The notes below the pieces were generated by a model, which searched no databases, had not been told where the DNA came from, and saw only the letters and a program-made list of their open reading frames with translations. Of a stretch of DNA of 54,286 nt, positions 21,051 to 31,152 are shown one piece after another (the stretch's first letter is position 1; every line of letters begins with the position of its first letter). The DNA lies in the NCBI GenBank assembly GCA_032718475.1, contig JAUCBJ010008445.1, forward strand, positions 1 through 54,286, read 5' to 3'. The position numbers and the translations under genes were made by a program. Source of the stretch: Nemertoderma westbladi (Eukaryota; Xenacoelomorpha; Nemertodermatida; Nemertodermatidae).

Positions 21051-21631
21051 AGATAATTTGTAGGCTGGACTGTTGTCTGACTGTTGTTAAGTCTGAAGGG
21101 ACTGTAGTGTGTGTAGAGCGTATGTCCGAAAAAGTACTAGTTAGGAAAGTAGGGGCTTCCAGTGCTGTGAGGTAAACCCCCTCGAAAGAATAAGTCGTAC
21201 TACTCGGTTAGAACGCATACTAACTAACCATTTCGGAGTCTGCATATACTGTAGTTTATTTAGGCTTGATAGTAGTCTGCCAGCGTTTGGTTTGTACTTT
21301 GTTTGTGTAGTCTGTACTGGTAGCGTAATATTTCTTATTTAGATAATTTGTAGGCTGGATTTTGTCTGGCTGTTGTTAGGTCTGAAGAGATTTCGGTGTG
21401 TGTAGAGTGTATGTCCGATAAAGTGCCAGTTGGGAACATAGGGGCTTCCAGTGCTGTGAGGTAAACCCCCTCGAAAGAATAAGTCGTACTACTCGGTTAG
21501 AACGCATACTAACTAACCATTTCGGAGTCTGCATATACCGTAGTTTGTTTAGGCTTGATAGTAGTCTGTCAGCATTTGGTCTGCATTTTGTTTGAGTAGT
21601 CTGTACACGTAGCGTAATATTTATTATTCAG
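21051..21631 (+). repeat. 290-bp tandem duplication in BEL-3 leader
   Basis: Unit 1 (21051-21340) and unit 2 (21341 to about 21631) both start agataatttgtaggctgga. They share a nearly unchanged core from ggggcttccagtgctgtgag through to ccatttcggagtctgcatat. The core is more conserved than the flanks of each unit. Confidence 0.9.
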
Positions 21632-22569
21632 AGTTTATGCGATTATTCGCAACATTCATATCCCCAAGTTTATTCCTACAGTAATTGTGCTTGTTATACA
21701 TACCGTTATAGTTAAATTAACCCCGGTACTACATCAGGGCTGCTTGGCGTAGGTAAAGACTGGTGATTTTGTGCCCCGGTCACTCCAGCAGATACCGTGG
21801 TTCTTTTAGCCGTTCAAGTATTTTAACTACTGATTATTTGTTGTATAAGTACTTGTACCTAATTTAGGGTTTAGTGTACAGTGCTTTCCGAAGGTAATTA
21901 GTGTAGGCAGTATATTTGTGTTGTAAAGTGGTTAATAGGCACGTTGGTTCTGGTAGACCGCGGTAATTAACTTCTAGGTAGGAACACTCCGTGATACATA
22001 ACGTAGTACTTATAGCGATACGGCTATAAGTCGTCAGACGGTGGTATTTTTCTTATCTGGACAACGCAGTATATTTACTACTGCTTTATTATTTTCAAAT
22101 ACCGTAGTACTCTGTCCGTTGTAATAACCAGATAATCTAACCCTTTGTTAGGCTGGTTTGTAGACTTCTTGTAAAATTACCCTAAAAATTCGTACGTGTA
22201 ATTTTGTGTTTATTTAGAGATTGTAATCTCACCCCGAATTGTATGTAATTTGTAGTATTAAGTAACTTAGGTAAATTAGAATTATTTGTTTTAGTGTCCA
22301 ACAAGTAGCACTTCACTGAGAGCGTACAGCTTCTGTGTAGTGACTCTTTCCCAGAAATAATAACATTTATTTCAAATATTGACAAAACCCATTAAAACGG
22401 GTATATATATTATAAATCAACTCAAACCGATTTATAAAATAGTAGGCCTGTCATACAACAATTAGGTCTCAATATCAGTTGGACTACTGCTTAAATAACG
22501 GTAATAAAGTAAGTTAAAGTAACCAAGTAACCCCTAAAATTCAGAAATTCAATTATTCTAAAATAATTG

Positions 22570-22820
22570 TATACCGGTATTCACGATAGGCCTACTATAT
22601 ATTTATAAATTTAGGCTGAAATTATACCGGTATTCTGTAATTAATTCTAGTTCATAATTATACTTATATATACTATAAGTATAAGCTGTATACCGGTATT
22701 CACGATAGGCCTATTATATATTTATATATACTTGTGCTGAAATTACATACCGGTATTCTGTGACAAATCTAGTCTGTGATAATACTTATATATATATACT
22801 ATAACCATACCGGTATTCTA
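22570..22820 (+). repeat. About 118-bp tandem duplication in BEL-3 leader
   Basis: Two units begin taccggtattcacgataggc (about 22572 and 22690), and each contains a second taccggtattctgt. It is AT-rich and partly palindromic. Confidence 0.85.
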
Positions 22821-22952
22821 ATATATTATATATATATTACGCTACACTGAGTAGCAGTATCGGTAATTAATTACTAGGCTAACAGTGATACTGAATTACT
22901 AGACTTGCTTAAACTGTAATATAGCAGTAGGCATTCAACTGTACAAACAAAC

Positions 22953-23822
22953 ATGTCTGACACAAAGCAAAACCTGTCAGACAGTCTCCTAGATACAACC
23001 ATCTGTGACCCAGACAGGAGTGTGGAACGTGTGAGACCGAAGTTCAATTCACCTCCTACTGTAAGAAAGATCATCCCTCTGGTAGTAATATCAGACCCTA
23101 GGCTAGTCCAACACCGTAGGTCTATCATAGGCACTCAAGCTCAGGTCAAGCGGGACCAAGAAGCAGCGGAACAGCAACAACCCGCGAGCCGAGAACTTAT
23201 TTCTCAGCGGCCCGACAGCTCCAGTAGTGCGGATACTGTAGAGCTGACACCCGAGTGTGGAGCAAAGATGGCAGATGCGGTTTATTCGGATCCCCTTCTC
23301 ATCCTTCCTGCAGCCGTACTCACTAGAGTATTGATTGCGGTGGAGGAACACCAGATTGATTGGGCGAGAAGTAAGCGATCGACCAAGGATAGTTATGCGG
23401 GATACACAAGGGAAGAACTGAAGTCTATTGTCGAGTCGCAATGGAACTTCCCCGGACCCGGACTCCCGTTTGACTTATCGGAGGCTGCCTGGGAAGACAT
23501 ACACAGGATGGGAGTGACAAAGGAAACCAGCGATCCAGCTGTGTGGAAGAGGTCCGCAGCAGGATACGTACAGGGATTCTTCAGCTCTATGGAGCGATTA
23601 GAGGAACAGCTGTTTAGACAACCCCAAGGACCTCAAGAGCAGGGAGAGCTGCTTTATCAAGTTAGAGAAAGAATTCTAAGAATCAGACTAATCTTATCAG
23701 CCTTTGAGGAGGCTTCGAAAAGAAGACAAGACACGTCGTTGCAAGTTGCCGTAAAGACTTGGCCGTCAGCGAGTGAGTCTCAAAGTTCAAGGAACTGCCC
23801 AGTGGAAATCTCAGCTGGCTGA
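22953..23822 (+). CDS. BEL-3 first ORF (gag N-terminal region, function unknown)
   Basis: 289 codons from ATG, the first long frame after the leader. I recognise no domain. The middle has a helical region (LPAAVLTRVLIAVEEHQIDW, then YTREELKSIVESQWNFPG) and the end is charged and coiled-coil-like. The stop at 23820-23822 overlaps the next ORF, which is open from 23755 in the +1 frame and has no ATG near the overlap. Either the two are one gag read by a +1 shift in the 68-base overlap, or a single-base change split an ancestral ORF. Its place directly upstream of the coiled coil and gag domain favours it being the gag N-terminus. Confidence 0.7.
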   Translation: MSDTKQNLSDSLLDTTICDPDRSVERVRPKFNSPPTVRKIIPLVVISDPRLVQHRRSIIGTQAQVKRDQEAAEQQQPASRELISQRPDSSSSADTVELTPECGAKMADAVYSDPLLILPAAVLTRVLIAVEEHQIDWARSKRSTKDSYAGYTREELKSIVESQWNFPGPGLPFDLSEAAWEDIHRMGVTKETSDPAVWKRSAAGYVQGFFSSMERLEEQLFRQPQGPQEQGELLYQVRERILRIRLILSAFEEASKRRQDTSLQVAVKTWPSASESQSSRNCPVEISAG

Positions 23823-26800
23823 GCGCTCAACTCATGGAGAATCAACAGACGCTACCTTTTCCCAAGTGGAAAGCGAAGCGACAGCAGAGAAACCGCATAA
23901 GAGGTATGCTATTGACATCTATCTGTCAGACTATCAACGCTTTGTAGGTGATGAAGAGTTGAGGAGAAGGCTAGATGGACTTAGCCCTAATAGTGAAGGA
24001 GCCAAGCTTGTGTTGGACGCAATCGATGCGGATATGAGTGCTGCGAACCAAGCTAAATTTGATGAACGCCTCCGCATCACTAGGGTCCAAGAAGAACAAG
24101 TAAAGAAAAAACGTATAGAAGACAGAAAGACAGTGGCAGTGGCAGCAGCAGTGGCAGCAGCAGAAGCGGAAAGAAAAGTGGCAGCAGCAGTGGCAGCAGC
24201 AGAAGCGGAAAGAAAAGTGGCAGCGGCAGCGGCAGAAGCGGAAAGAAAAGCGGCAGCAGCCGAAGCGGAAAGAAAGGCGGCAGTGGCAGCGGCAGAGGCA
24301 GTGGCAGAAGCAGAACGGAGAGCGTCTGAAGAAACCACCCAACTAGAATTGGAAAACATTCAGGAGAATCAAGACTGCATAAATAAACAGTTAACAGCTA
24401 GTCAAATGCAGATGATGAGTCGATCAACTCCCAAAAGAAAGGGATATACATCATCTGAGGAAGGCGATACCACCGATCCTGAAGGCGGAGGAAATAGATC
24501 TCGTCTAAGCAGACGTAGAAGAATGTCCCACCGTCAGAAATTGCCTGATTTGCCCCCAGCTGTTAGAAGGCAACTAACTAACACAAACTTAGGTAGTACA
24601 GAACCCACAGACCAAATAATTAACATAGAAAGACTCCCTACTATAGTAGATGAGCCTGAAATAATTAGGCCTGTTCTCGAAGCCACCCCTTCGGTGATAG
24701 AGACTCCTGTACTCCCAGAACCTACCTCTAAATTCCCTTTGCATAGCACTAAACTACCTGTGCCCAGCAGAACAGCCCATGAGACAGTTCCTGTTCTGGA
24801 CTCCGAGCGAAATATCAATGATTTGTCGCCCGTTGTCCCCCGTCCACCCGCTACTACGTTGGCGACTCCCGCTTCGGCGGTCGAGTGGGTGGATGAGAGA
24901 CGGCGGGGGATGGATCTCCTGCTCGGGCAGATGCAGGAGACTGTTAAGCAGTTCAAGGGCACAGTAAGGGAAAGTAGGTTAGAGTTGCAAGAAGTGCAGC
25001 AAAGTATCGCGTTAGAACGCGATAAATTAGTAAATACACAAAGGGGTATACCACCACCCCCGGTAACAATGTGTCAACCTGTTAGGTCTGAAGTATTTCA
25101 TGCGCAAGGTGTGGAGCCTACACGCATCTATACTGCTAGCGAAGTGGAAACTCCTATAGTAAACCCTATTAAGGGTAATTATAAACCTGTTGACAATGAT
25201 ATTCCATATAGACTTGATAATAATCCGAGAAATTTATATACCGATAACTCGATATTAAATAACACGATGGCCCAAGAAAGTTTTACGCGTCAAATGGCTA
25301 GAACCGAAGCCCGTCAAGCGGTAAAGGTGGGAGAGATCGTCAAGTTCAATGGAGATGAGATGAAATGGTTACCTTTTAATGAATATTACAAAGATAACAT
25401 ACAGAACTCTGTGCTATCTAACGGAGAGAAACTTAGATTCCTCATCGAGTGCTTGGAAGGATCTCCCAAGTTAATGGCGTTAAAGTTTATTGGACATCCC
25501 GATGGATTAAGACAAGTTTGGGATACCCTAAACATCAGGTATGGTAATAGGAATAACATAGCTAGGTATTTGTATGCAAAATTGGTAGCGCCCCGAAAGA
25601 TCATTAGCAGCGGGATAATAGAGTTTTCCGATGAGATTCAAGAGATCTGTAGACAATTAGATTGGCTAGGTAGGTCTCATGAATATCAGAGTTCTATGGT
25701 TATTGGAGCTGTGGCCTCTACTTTACCGAAGGGTGGAGTAGGTACACGCTGGGATAAGAAAGTGTTATATATGATGGAACAGCAACGACGAGACCCTACC
25801 ATGGCTGATCTCATGTCATTCTTAGATGGAGAAGTGAAATTACAGCTCCTAAAGCAGTCCAGAGAGAAGACACCGGAAAACAAGGTAAGTGAGAAACCCG
25901 TTTCTAGGAGAAAGGTAATACCAGTGTGTTATACAGACGACGGCGAAAGCCAGGCTTCTCAAGAGGAAGACAGCGGGAAAGACACTGAAAGATCTTACTA
26001 TGACAACAAAGCGCCTAAGGACGTAAGTAAATTCAAGTCTCGAACCAATGACAGGAGAGAACAGGTAAGAAAAACTCCTCCTACGTCTCCTAAGAGAATT
26101 CATGTAAGAAAGCCCGAAGAAAGAACGAGTGTGCACAACGTTACTCAAAGTAAGGTAAGTAACATCAAACCAAAATGTGTGCTGTGCGACAGGCCCCACC
26201 GTTTAAGTGCGTGTGATGAATTCCTGAGGAAATCACTAAAGGACAGACGTGAAGTCATGTGGGATAAGCGGTTGTGTTATAATTGCCTCAGACGAGGACA
26301 CCAACGGCGAACCTGTTACTCCGACGCAAGGTGTGCAAAGTGCGGCGCAAAACATCATATCTTGTTGCACACTGAATTCGATCGAAACAGCCCGAGTCAG
26401 GTAAGTGAGTCCGAACTACATGTCCAATTCAGTGATGTGAACGACACTGACCAAAGTTCTGAGATGGAAGGATTCTATACGGACGAATTCTCCGATGAAA
26501 ACGAATCCTGTTACCTGATAAATACCGCAGTGTATCGAGCACTTACGTATGAAGAGGACACCGACAGCGAGCTCCCCCTAACTACTTCTGACCGACAACC
26601 ATCTTGGAAAGCACCAACTTCCAATGTAGGAATCCGAGAATTTCCTGTAGTACAGTTGAGGGTCCACGGACCTAAAAGGAGTTATATAGTGAACGCCCTC
26701 CTTGACTCCGGTAGCACAGGAACATTCATCGACAAAGAACTAGCCGAAGACATCTTTGCTGGACAACCCAAGTTCCGAACTAAGTTAAACATGTCAGGAA

Positions 26801-27915
26801 TTATGCAGGTTTGGAAATCTACAGTAATAACGGATTATTATGTAGGTGCGTTGTCCACCCCCCAGGATGAACTAGGAGAACACAGCATAAGGTCAGTAAA
26901 AATGGTGGCGATAAAGAACTTCGCTACCAGCCAAGTAGAACCTTATAACTGGGATGAGGACGATTCCACCCAGCAGCTTAATATACCTAGATTCAACACA
27001 GACTACCCTGGAGTGCAAATACTCATCGGCCAAAATGCGCATGAGGCGCTTGAGACATTGGAGAAACGGCCTGCTCAACCGCAACCACTACAAGCCTATG
27101 CGGGAAGAACTAGAGTAGGTTGGTACCTTACTGGCCCTTCCCGTAGAACTCTCATAGAAAGGTTACCAAAAGAACGGGTATACCAAGTAAGTGAATGGGA
27201 AGCGGAGAGCAGTGAAGTAGACGACCCAACTGAGGGAACACTATACTCCTCAGATAATGACGATATTAACTCCAATGTAGATCAATGGAGACATTGCCCC
27301 GAGACGATTAATCTAGCCGACATCGCTTCCAGAGGAGCAACTCCTCAAGAACTGACAGATACTCCAGACTGGTTAGGTGGACCCGACTTCCTAAGTAAAG
27401 AAGATGAATGGCCTCCCCATCTTACCACGGCTGAGATTAGACAAGCCAAGGGAGCGGAGAAAGTCAAACCTAAAACCCAGACGAGTAAATCAAGGTTATT
27501 TAAACCCGTGATAGATCTGTCTGTACTACACATTGCCAGAGACGATGCTGTGGATCTAAACTCCCCCACCGCGAACCGATCTGTTGTGGAGATCAGAGAG
27601 AGAGACTGGAGATCTGGAACACCAGACGTCTCGCCGGGACTCTCACCTCTCCTGCCGGGAGCGATGGACCACTATAGATCCTGGAATCGGCTTTGTAGGG
27701 CCGTCGTGTATTTGAAGCGATGTTTCTATCGTCACTATTCCAGGACGAAGAGGAAACCTGGAATTGTCTTCGAGACACAGCAGCTCAATCGCCCAGTTGG
27801 TCGTTTATATTTACTGGAACGAGACCGAGAACTGTCCGGAAACTATGGAAGGCAAGATACTCTTCCCACGACCACCTCCCTAATCCAACAAACATCTAGG
27901 GACTCCCCAACGTAA
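23755..27915 (+). CDS. BEL-3 gag-protease ORF with in-frame loss of RT, RNase H and integrase core
   Basis: Open for about 1,380 codons (numbering from 23773). Order: Ala/Glu/Arg repeat coiled coil (about 120-195); disordered linker; BEL gag domain of DUF1759 type (about 520-700, starting VKFNGDEMKWLPFNEYY); zinc-binding region (802-862: CVLCDRPH, then CYNCLRRGHQRRTC, then CAKCGAKHH); aspartic protease of DUF1758 type with LLDSGSTGTF (catalytic Asp about 978) and its tail ILIGQNAHE. At about codon 1170 it jumps directly to the end of RNase H (QWRHCPETINLADIASRG). It continues to the pre-integrase helix (SWNRLCRAVVYLKR) and jumps again, at about codon 1335, to the integrase C-terminus (NRPVGRLYLLERD). 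The same landmarks in BEL-2 are separated by RT, most of RNase H and the integrase core. Protease and zinc residues are intact. No start codon is obvious, which suggests expression by frameshift from the upstream ORF. Confidence 0.88.
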   Translation, partial: RLGRQRVSLKVQGTAQWKSQLAERSTHGESTDATFSQVESEATAEKPHKRYAIDIYLSDYQRFVGDEELRRRLDGLSPNSEGAKLVLDAIDADMSAANQAKFDERLRITRVQEEQVKKKRIEDRKTVAVAAAVAAAEAERKVAAAVAAAEAERKVAAAAAEAERKAAAAEAERKAAVAAAEAVAEAERRASEETTQLELENIQENQDCINKQLTASQMQMMSRSTPKRKGYTSSEEGDTTDPEGGGNRSRLSRRRRMSHRQKLPDLPPAVRRQLTNTNLGSTEPTDQIINIERLPTIVDEPEIIRPVLEATPSVIETPVLPEPTSKFPLHSTKLPVPSRTAHETVPVLDSERNINDLSPVVPRPPATTLATPASAVEWVDERRRGMDLLLGQMQETVKQFKGTVRESRLELQEVQQSIALERDKLVNTQRGIPPPPVTMCQPVRSEVFHAQGVEPTRIYTASEVETPIVNPIKGNYKPVDNDIPYRLDNNPRNLYTDNSILNNTMAQESFTRQMARTEARQAVKVGEIVKFNGDEMKWLPFNEYYKDNIQNSVLSNGEKLRFLIECLEGSPKLMALKFIGHPDGLRQVWDTLNIRYGNRNNIARYLYAKLVAPRKIISSGIIEFSDEIQEICRQLDWLGRSHEYQSSMVIGAVASTLPKGGVGTRWDKKVLYMMEQQRRDPTMADLMSFLDGEVKLQLLKQSREKTPENKVSEKPVSRRKVIPVCYTDDGESQASQEEDSGKDTERSYYDNKAPKDVSKFKSRTNDRREQVRKTPPTSPKRIHVRKPEERTSVHNVTQSKVSNIKPKCVLCDRPHRLSACDEFLRKSLKDRREVMWDKRLCYNCLRRGHQRRTCYSDARCAKCGAKHHILLHTEFDRNSPSQVSESELHVQFSDVNDTDQSSEMEGFYTDEFSDENESCYLINTAVYRALTYEEDTDSELPLTTSDRQPSWKAPTSNVGIREFPVVQLRVHGPKRSYIVNALLDSGSTGTFIDKELAEDIFAGQPKFRTKLNMSGIMQVWKSTVITDYYVGALSTPQDELGEHSIRSVKMVAIKNFATSQVEPYNWDEDDSTQQLNIPRFNTDYPGVQILIGQNAHEALETLEKRPAQPQPLQAYAGRTRVGWYLTGPSRRTLIERLPKERVYQVSEWEAESSEVDDPTEGTLYSSDNDDINSNVDQWRHCPETINLADIASRGATPQELTDTPDWLGGPDFLSKEDEWPPHLTTAEIRQAKGAEKVKPKTQTSKSRLFKPVIDLSVLHIARDDAVDLNSPTANRSVVEIRERDWRSGTPDVSPGLSPLLPGAMDHYRSWNRLCRAVVYLKRCFYRHYSRTKRKPGIVFETQQLNRPVGRLYLLERDRELSGNYGRQDTLPTTTSLIQQTSRDSPT
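24130..24335 (+). repeat. Coding repeat: Ala/Glu/Arg coiled coil
   Basis: Units of about 39-45 bp encode AAAEAERK-type blocks (about five copies: AEAERKVAA, AEAERKAAA and so on). They lie near the N-terminus of the BEL-3 gag-protease ORF. The copies are similar at DNA level, suggesting recent slippage. Confidence 0.9.
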
Positions 27916-29550
27916 CAGCGTCTGGAGTGGGTGTGTGACTATATTATTTTATATTTGTTTTTATTATTTTATATTTATGTATGTATTATTATGTAATTTT
28001 ATTATAATCGTTTTCTTTAATTTTATTTAGTAGAATGTTATTTTAGCGATTATTTAGTAGATTAGTGCAATATATATTAGTGTTTATTACTTAATTACTT
28101 ATATATTATATATTTAGTGCGACGGCGAGAAATAATTCTTTTTCTCTTTCCTTACTGTCCGTATTACATTACAAATACGTAACTACAGTAAGATGAAATG
28201 TCCGTACTTATTAAAGTACAATAAAGCTCCTACTATATTCAAGTATTATTGGTAAGTAGAGTATTAGGAATGCAAAATTCAGATCCTCGTGTCTCGGCTA
28301 AACCAAGCTCTGGGTAGACCTTGGAAACGACTTGCCTCTTCTCACTGACATTGCTTCGTGCGATATTGCTCTCATACCGTATCTCAAATAGTACATATAG
28401 TAGCGTGATGTCCCTTTAACAGTAGCGTACAACGCAAAAATAAATCTGTTAAACCCTTTGACCATCTGTAATTCTAGTCGATTAAGATATCGCGGCACCC
28501 ACCGATATACTTGAAAGACAAAATTCTAGAATCAGTGGTTAACGTCCCCAGACATGTTCTGGAATAAACTGGTGCCCATCCTTAAATATTAATTATTAAT
28601 ATTTACAAAATCTGTCAAATTTTAGATCCTTTAAAATTCTAGTCTATTAAGATATCGTAGCACTTACCGATATTCTTAAAAGGACCAATTTCCTAGAATC
28701 AAGGATCCTAGTCCCCAGACATGTTCTGGAATAAAATTGTGTCTATTTCATATTAAATAATAAAATTTACGGGAATAAATTTAAATTCATGTTTTAATGA
28801 ATTTGATAAATTGTCATCTTTATACAATTCATAACATTCCCAAAATTCCATTAATTAATAGATCATGGGAGCGGAGATTCACTCTATTAAGTGTATTAGT
28901 GTGCGAGAATCTCCAATATAGTCAATAGCCGATAAAATTCATAAAATCATGTATAAAGAGGAATATTGACAATTAAAGAATTACTATTAAATAGCATCCC
29001 AGATCTGTATGCTTGGGAATTACCCTAATTCTACCGCTAGCTTTCCATAATGTCACCATGGCAACAACCACGCTAGAATTAGAAGTGAGTTAAAAGAACA
29101 ATAAAGCTTGCCCATTGAATAGCATAAGGAATAAATAGCACACTGCTAGTATCCCAGGATACCCAATAATAACGTGGCATTCTGGAAGGCACTGACTAAC
29201 GGACAAATGGCCCGAATGTGAGCGATTTGTGACAGTTGTGTGGAATTTGTGCGTTTATAGGTGAATGTTACTACTAAAGTGTGTTTGCAGTAGCGAGTCG
29301 CAATTGTGAAAGTAACCCTAACTCTCCAGTAAGAACCTGAAGTAAATCTAAGCCTTTGGGACGGACGGTGGAGTGACTCGCGCTGGTTGTTGTGGTCGTT
29401 GTGCAGCTACGACGTTGGCGATAGGCACATCGGCGAAAGTACACCAGCGCTGAGGATCTTGCGCTGTCCGGGGGCCGAGAGGGGTAGGCAGCGACGCCCG
29501 CTAGCCCAAATATAAACTCATTATAATATTGATAAACTCATATAGCAGAT
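27916..29550. other. BEL-3 spacer between pol remnant and third ORF
   Basis: AT-rich non-coding stretch of 1.6 kb. It holds a diverged direct repeat of about 105 bp (28474-28575 and 28641-28745), both copies with ccccagacatgttctggaat. A GC-rich stretch at 29360-29500 lies just before the third ORF. No gene seen. Confidence 0.6.
28474..28745 (+). repeat. Direct repeat in BEL-3 spacer
   Basis: Two copies share gattaagatatcg, caccgatat and ccccagacatgttctggaat, with about 65 bp between them. A short hairpin, ccagacatgttctgg, is conserved in both. Confidence 0.8.
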
Positions 29551-30627
29551 ATGACTGAGTTGATAGAAGATGATCTTGGTATCAGGGAGCGATATACTCT
29601 ACCTTTACAAGCGTTTGTTGATAGCTTGATACGCGGCGACGCTGGTCCAACTACTACGGAGGACGATGATCGTTATATCGAACCGCCAATGTCCCAGGAG
29701 CAACTTACGCGTGAATTGGACTATAGAAAATTCACCGCTCGCTATGCGCATCGTAATGGTACGTATATGGACTTCTTAACTACTGGCCATCCTATCGATT
29801 TACACGATACGGACGATGTAGACACCGAAAGGGAAATGGTTTTATTTAAATATCCTACCCAGCGGAGGCGGAACGATAAACCGAGAATGGAACACGAGAA
29901 TTCTATTCGAAACAGACTCGAAGGAGAAGACATTGAAGAGCCGGATAAACGCAGCGACTTCAACGATTATCTGGAATTCCTGAGAGAAACATATCTCAAT
30001 ATTGCCAATCAACAAAATCCAGAAACTCGATATCCTCAAGGTATACATCATGATCCTATGATAGAACTCAAACGACTCTATTTCACTATGATGTATCTTA
30101 CCGCCGATCGACCGCTACCTGTCATCCCAGATAGCTTCGAACAGATGGAGGAATATTGTAAAACCGAATAAATATCACCCGCGTTTCCCCTATAAGACGT
30201 GCGTCTTTGGTATTATTGCGATGAATGCCCAAGACCCAACCAACAAACGGAAAGACATAAACATCCGCGGAGACGTTGCTTTAAACACGGTTTTACTCGC
30301 TATATTTACGGGAGTTTCGAGCGAAACTTGTTCGATGTATCACCGACGCTCGCTCGACTCAAACGATCCTTAAATAAACCTATGATCCGAGTTCCGGAAT
30401 ACTCGGTCAGACCTCCTCATTCCCTAGTTAGACCTCAGACTCTTGATCCTAATAGTATCACGGATCCTCCCGAACTGTCCTCACTGTCCAAAGATCTAGT
30501 GTTACTCGAACAGTTAGTCGGTGGCACTCCGGTTGTGGGCTCCCTAAATATTCGCCCATCTTACCTAGTCGGATTGGGACGCAGACATCTAATATCGCCA
30601 TTCAACTGTGTCATCGTCCCTGTTTAA
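29551..30627 (+). pseudogene. BEL-3 third ORF, homologue of the BEL-2 third gene N-terminal domain, with stops
   Basis: It begins at ATG 29551 and is open for 206 codons. TAA codons at 30169 and 30193 interrupt it, and the same frame then stays open to 30627. Near codons 167-190 it reads DPMIELKRLYFTMMYLTADR, alignable with DPDTEIRRLYHMLQYLTANE in the BEL-2 third gene. After the stops, LWYYCDECPRPNQQ aligns with the LFYKCGACMREQ of BEL-2, so a CxxC is conserved. The exonuclease-like part of BEL-2 is not visible here. The function of this domain is unknown to me. The N-terminal half is acidic with no signal peptide, which argues against an envelope protein. Confidence 0.7.
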
Positions 30628-31152
30628 CCCGATACAACCTGTCACCGCGGCGGAGGAAAGAGTTATACGAAACGCGTTGGACACTATTCGTCAAAAGATC
30701 GGAAAATGAACCTACAATTGTTTAGAGAAACATAAATTACAGTAGCAAGTCCAAGCGGTAAACGAGTTAACTTTATCTCAGTTCGATCAGGAAATTCAGA
30801 ATCTCTAAGAAGATATCGAACTTGGACGACCCTATTCTCTGCAAGAGTTTTGGACGAACGCATCCAACGATAAGCGGAGGAAAATCAGCTCGAGGAGAAG
30901 CATATCGAAATGGACGAGACATCGACCGTAACCCTAAACCTTCAGATGCAATTGTATTGCACCCTTTACCCAGGAGTTATGGCCCTCCTAGTAAAGTGGC
31001 TCACCCCAAAGAGAAAAGGACTCTTGCTAGCCTCCAAAAAACTGCGTAAACGCCGTCTGCGCAAGAAAAACTAACTGTTTAGAGTATTTTTATATTTTAG
31101 AAACTGTGATTTTTTATATTTTATAGAATTAAATCCCATTTTCTGGGAGCGG
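30628..31152 (+). other. Decayed 3' part of BEL-3 third gene and polypurine tract
   Basis: Short frames only. One ends near 31071 with a strongly basic run (KKLRKRRLRKKN). The purine-rich tctgggagcgg at 31142-31152 is the polypurine tract before the 3' LTR. Confidence 0.5.

Larger units (their letters stand above)
20772..22952 (+). other. BEL-3 5' leader (2.2 kb, non-coding)
   Basis: The leader has no gene. It contains two separate tandem duplications (21051-21631 and 22570-22820) and is dense in short palindromes such as accggt and taggccta. I could not match a primer-binding site just after 20771 to a tRNA. Confidence 0.7.

Noticed and set aside
23934-24359. Minus-strand Cys/Phe-rich protein opposite the BEL-3 coiled coil
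   Set aside because: Shadow of the Ala/Glu/Arg repeat on the other strand; no independent support.
29551-31071. Envelope gene in BEL-3
   Set aside because: No signal peptide, no clear membrane segments or fusion-type motif in the readable frame; the homologous BEL-2 gene has a CxxC and an exonuclease-like part instead.
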